This document shows positions 13,034 to 15,561 of a DNA stretch of 15,561 nucleotides, one piece after another. A program made the position numbers and the translations under genes. Location of the stretch: the NCBI GenBank assembly GCA_903921135.1, contig CAIXOY010000429.1, forward strand, positions 1-15,561, written 5' to 3'. The notes beneath the pieces were generated by a model. That model saw only the letters and a program-made list of their open reading frames with translations, had not been told where the DNA came from and ran no database searches. The first letter of the stretch is position 1; each line of letters starts with the position of its first letter. Source of the stretch: an uncultured Gammaproteobacteria bacterium (GTDB lineage Bacteria > Pseudomonadota > Gammaproteobacteria > Pseudomonadales > UBA5518).

Positions 13034-14572
13034 ATGCAAGCTCATGCTTCCTCCTCCGCCTCGCAGGTCGTTCTGGTGAGCGGTAACCGCCGCTGCGATG
13101 CGAGCACGCTAGAGTCGAACAGCCGGCGCGCGGCTTCCGCCCTCGCGAGCACGGGTATCCGCGAGGACGAGACTATTGCCCTCCTGATGCGCAACGATTT
13201 CCCCTGGTTCGAGGCCACCCGCGCCGCTGGCCTGCTGGGGATTCCGACGGTACCCATCAACTGGCATCTCACCCCTGGCGAGGTCGCCTACATCCTCGAG
13301 GACTGCAATGCTCGCGTGCTTGTGGTGCACGCTGATCTCCTGTCGCCCGACATGATCAGCGCCTGCGGTGCGCGGGAGATCATCGCAGTCCCCACGCCTC
13401 CCGAGGTGGCCGACCCCTATGGCGTACCGGCCGCACAAAGCGCTGTGCCTGCGAACATGCGTGCGTGGGCAGCGTGGATCAGTGAATTCCCCGAATACGA
13501 TACCGATGCCGCGCGGCCCGTGCCGCCGATGTTCTACACATCTGGCACCACCGGTCAGCCCAAGGGCGTCAGGCGCAAGGGGTTGCCGCCGGAGATCGCA
13601 GCAGACACGCTGCGACGGACCCGAGTGGCCTTTGGTCTCGAGGAAGCCGGTGTCCGCGCCGTGATGAGCGGCCCGCTCTACCATTCCGCACCCAATTCCT
13701 ACGCGATGAGAGTGGTCGCAGACGGGGGGCTGCTGGTTCTGCAGCCGCGATTCGATGCAGCTGAACTGCTGGCGCTGATAGAGCGCTTCCGTATCGGCCA
13801 CCTGCACATGGTGCCCACGATGTTTGTGCGACTGCTCGCGCTCCCCGAAGCGCTGCGCACGGCCTTCCATCCTTCAGGCCTGCGTCACGTTTGCCACGGC
13901 GCCGCACCCTGCCCGCCAGAGGTCAAGCGGCGGATGATCGACTGGTGGGGCCCGGTGATTCACGAGTACTACGCGATGACCGAGACCGGTGTGATCACCA
14001 CGGCCACCTCCGAGGGCTGGCTCGCGCATCCGGGCAGCGTCGGTGCGGCCGCGTCCGGCGTGACGATTCGCATAGTCGATGCCGAGGGCGCGGAGTGCCC
14101 GGTCGGAACCCCCGGCGAGATCCTCATAAGCTCCGCTGCCACGCCGTATTTCGCGTATCACCGGGCCGATGCGAAAACGGCTGCTGCACGCCGGGGTGAC
14201 TGCATCGCCACGGGTGATGTCGGTTACCTGGACGCGGACGGGTATCTCTACATCAGCGACCGGAAGTCGGACATGGTGATTTCCGGCGGTGTGAACATCT
14301 ATCCTGCCGAAGTCGAACAGCAACTCTTGAAGATGATCGGTGTAAGCGACTGCGCGGTTTTCGGTATTCCGGATGCCGAATTTGGCGAACGGCTGGTGGC
14401 GATGATCGAAACGCAGGAGGAACTTGATGAAGTCGTCCTGCGAGCAGCGTTGCGCGCGCAGCTCGCGGGATACAAGGTTCCGAAAGAGTTGCGTTTCGTG
14501 CGGCAGTTGCCTCGCGAGGACACGGGGAAGATCAGGAAACGTTTGCTTCGGGAGGAGTGGCTGGCACGTTGA
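13034..14572 (+). CDS. Acyl-CoA ligase (AMP-binding / ANL superfamily)
   Basis: This 512-residue cytoplasmic enzyme activates a carboxylic acid with ATP and joins it to CoA. All core motifs are present: the phosphate loop YTSGTTGQPKGV (168-179), YYAMTETG (312-319), TGDVGYLDADGYLYISDRKSD (393-413), the hinge and A8 region VISGGVNIYPAEVE (415-428) and the C-terminal adenylation Lys in DTGKIRKR (K499). Length fits medium/aryl-acid and steroid-type CoA ligases; the acyl substrate cannot be told from sequence. AAGG lies six bases before the ATG. It diverges from the AraC-type gene, which fits control by that protein, and it could take the acid produced by the nitrilase or aldehyde dehydrogenase into CoA-dependent breakdown (inference). 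No beta-oxidation genes are visible in the window. Confidence 0.93.
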   Translation: MQAHASSSASQVVLVSGNRRCDASTLESNSRRAASALASTGIREDETIALLMRNDFPWFEATRAAGLLGIPTVPINWHLTPGEVAYILEDCNARVLVVHADLLSPDMISACGAREIIAVPTPPEVADPYGVPAAQSAVPANMRAWAAWISEFPEYDTDAARPVPPMFYTSGTTGQPKGVRRKGLPPEIAADTLRRTRVAFGLEEAGVRAVMSGPLYHSAPNSYAMRVVADGGLLVLQPRFDAAELLALIERFRIGHLHMVPTMFVRLLALPEALRTAFHPSGLRHVCHGAAPCPPEVKRRMIDWWGPVIHEYYAMTETGVITTATSEGWLAHPGSVGAAASGVTIRIVDAEGAECPVGTPGEILISSAATPYFAYHRADAKTAAARRGDCIATGDVGYLDADGYLYISDRKSDMVISGGVNIYPAEVEQQLLKMIGVSDCAVFGIPDAEFGERLVAMIETQEELDEVVLRAALRAQLAGYKVPKELRFVRQLPREDTGKIRKRLLREEWLAR

Positions 14573-14601
14573 GTCTTCCGCGCGCCTGTGTCGACGCGCG
14601 A

Positions 14602-15561
14602 TCAGTCTTGATCCCGTGCCCCACGGATTTCCCGATAGTGGCCTGTCGCACAGTTCTCCGCCTGATTCTCTTGTCGCGTGAGATCCAGCCACACCTCATG
14701 CGCCCTCAGCGTCGATGGGGAGACGGCGCGCAATCGCATGATCCACTGCGCGCAGTACCCGACCGACACCTGTCGCGTGAAACCAGCGCCATCTGACACG
14801 GTATGTGTCGCGCGGAGCTCACTGCGAAACGCCACGTGTGACCAGCCCGAGACAGGGAGTCTCCCGTAAGGTGCAGCGGTATCGACAGCCTCCAGAAGCC
14901 GATGCTCGATGCCCGGCCCGAGCCTCTCCTGCAGAACACGCTGCAATGTCCGCGCGGCAAGCCGGCCTGAGCCTTCACCGCCTGCCGTCGCGGGCGCGTC
15001 CGCTGCCGATTGCGCGTCGCAGCCTGCTCCGTGCAGGGTGGCATCATCGGCGAGCCAGTCGGGGCCCGTCGCACCGTCGAGGCTGAACGCTCTCCCGGTG
15101 AACCAGCGCGCCACGAACTGCAGACCTTCGGTTTCCGTGACCGGACGATCCGCGCCCGCAGGGAGGCGTGCCGCACCGTATCGGAAGGCTCCGTCAATCA
15201 GGGTGAAATCCCCCGGTCGCAGCGCGAGCTCACCGTTGAACACCGCATTCAAACGCTCCCCGTCCTGATCGATCGCCGCGCCCGGTGCCTCGCTTCCCGG
15301 ACGCAGATCCGTCCGGAAGCGAGCGGGGTCGGCCTTGCGCGGGTGGCTCAGCATGTAGCGCCAGAGCTGTCCGGTGCGGAACTTGTTGTCGTGGTTCGAC
15401 CAGCGCTCCCGGATCGTTCCGTCGGGCCCGCCGTAGTCGAAGATCGTCTGACCGCGCAGCTGCAAGGGCCGGGCCGCGTCGTAGTACGCGAAATCCGGCG
15501 GAAAGCCGGGCACATGCAGAGCCGCGTGATAGCGGTGTGCCGCCATCGGCCCCGCCACGAC
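14602..15561 (-). CDS. Uncharacterised protein, probably truncated at its N terminus by the window edge
   Basis: The reading frame is open to the right edge. In-frame GTG (15558) and ATG (15546) codons exist, but no upstream stop or ribosome-binding site is visible, so the true start probably lies outside. About 319 residues are present. I do not recognise the family. Visible features are an aromatic, Asp-rich N-terminal part (FPPDFAYYDAARPLQLRGQ, then IFDYGGPDG and RERWSNHDNKFRTGQLWRY), a middle segment LRPGDFTLIDGAFRYGAARL, and a beta-rich C-terminal part (PVSGWSHVAFRSELRATHTVSD; QVSVGYCAQWIMRLRAVSP). No transmembrane segment or obvious catalytic motif is seen. Codon use resembles a real GC-rich gene. 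It converges on the CoA ligase gene with a 29-bp gap. Confidence 0.6.
   Translation of the reverse strand, partial: VVAGPMAAHRYHAALHVPGFPPDFAYYDAARPLQLRGQTIFDYGGPDGTIRERWSNHDNKFRTGQLWRYMLSHPRKADPARFRTDLRPGSEAPGAAIDQDGERLNAVFNGELALRPGDFTLIDGAFRYGAARLPAGADRPVTETEGLQFVARWFTGRAFSLDGATGPDWLADDATLHGAGCDAQSAADAPATAGGEGSGRLAARTLQRVLQERLGPGIEHRLLEAVDTAAPYGRLPVSGWSHVAFRSELRATHTVSDGAGFTRQVSVGYCAQWIMRLRAVSPSTLRAHEVWLDLTRQENQAENCATGHYREIRGARDQD

Noticed and set aside
14579..14600. CGCGCG / CGCGCG hairpin in the gap between the CoA ligase and the unrecognised gene, as a terminator
   Set aside because: The loop is 10 bases and no T-run follows on either strand; CG-repeat arms arise easily in this GC-rich sequence.
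13109..14692. Two long minus-strand frames antisense to the CoA ligase
   Set aside because: All ANL motifs are on the plus strand; the minus-strand products are shadow translations.
1..15561. Defence island, prophage, integron or CRISPR system
   Set aside because: Apart from one ordinary parDE pair there are no nucleases, recombinases, phage genes or spaced direct repeats; the window reads as catabolic chromosome sequence.

Overview
This is a GC-rich chromosomal window from a Gram-negative bacterium, most likely a member of the Pseudomonadota. The outer-membrane TonB-dependent receptor shows the Gram-negative envelope. The dense gene packing with 4-bp start/stop overlaps and the mix of families (GPH transporter, GMC oxidoreductase, DUF2891, ParDE) fit gamma- or alphaproteobacteria, but the sequence alone does not settle the class. 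No rRNA, tRNA, CRISPR array, insertion sequence or phage gene was seen.

Left part (1-2766): a short-chain dehydrogenase cut by the window edge (minus strand) diverges from an exported DUF2891 protein. A ParD/ParE toxin-antitoxin pair follows, and its last codons overlap a tandem ChrR-like double-cupin gene. These genes look unrelated to what follows.

Central part (2774-11925): the core of the window is a divergent pair of units. On the minus strand, read from right to left, lie a GMC flavin oxidoreductase, a DUF2817 zinc-hydrolase-like protein, a nitrilase and an aldehyde dehydrogenase. The first two overlap by 4 bp, the next pair is 14 bp apart and the last pair 52 bp apart, so they form a probable four-gene operon. 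On the plus strand, a TonB-dependent receptor is followed closely by a GPH (MelB-type) transporter. The 274-bp control region between the units holds a good minus-strand -10 box, a perfect 15-bp inverted repeat placed in the promoter spacer, and several repeated short motifs.

Right part (11911-15561): an AraC/XylS-type regulator lies tail-to-tail with the transporter. It diverges from an acyl-CoA ligase (AMP-binding) gene, and a partial gene of a family I do not recognise enters from the right edge.

Together, the central and right genes read as an uptake and breakdown locus for one small molecule. The receptor and the GPH carrier would bring it into the cytoplasm. The GMC enzyme and the aldehyde dehydrogenase would oxidise an alcohol to an acid. 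The nitrilase would convert a nitrile to an acid plus ammonia, the DUF2817 enzyme would cleave an acyl or peptide-like bond, and the ligase would activate the acid product as a CoA thioester. The AraC protein is the likely sensor. The substrate is not known from sequence; a nitrile- or amide-bearing compound is the working hypothesis.
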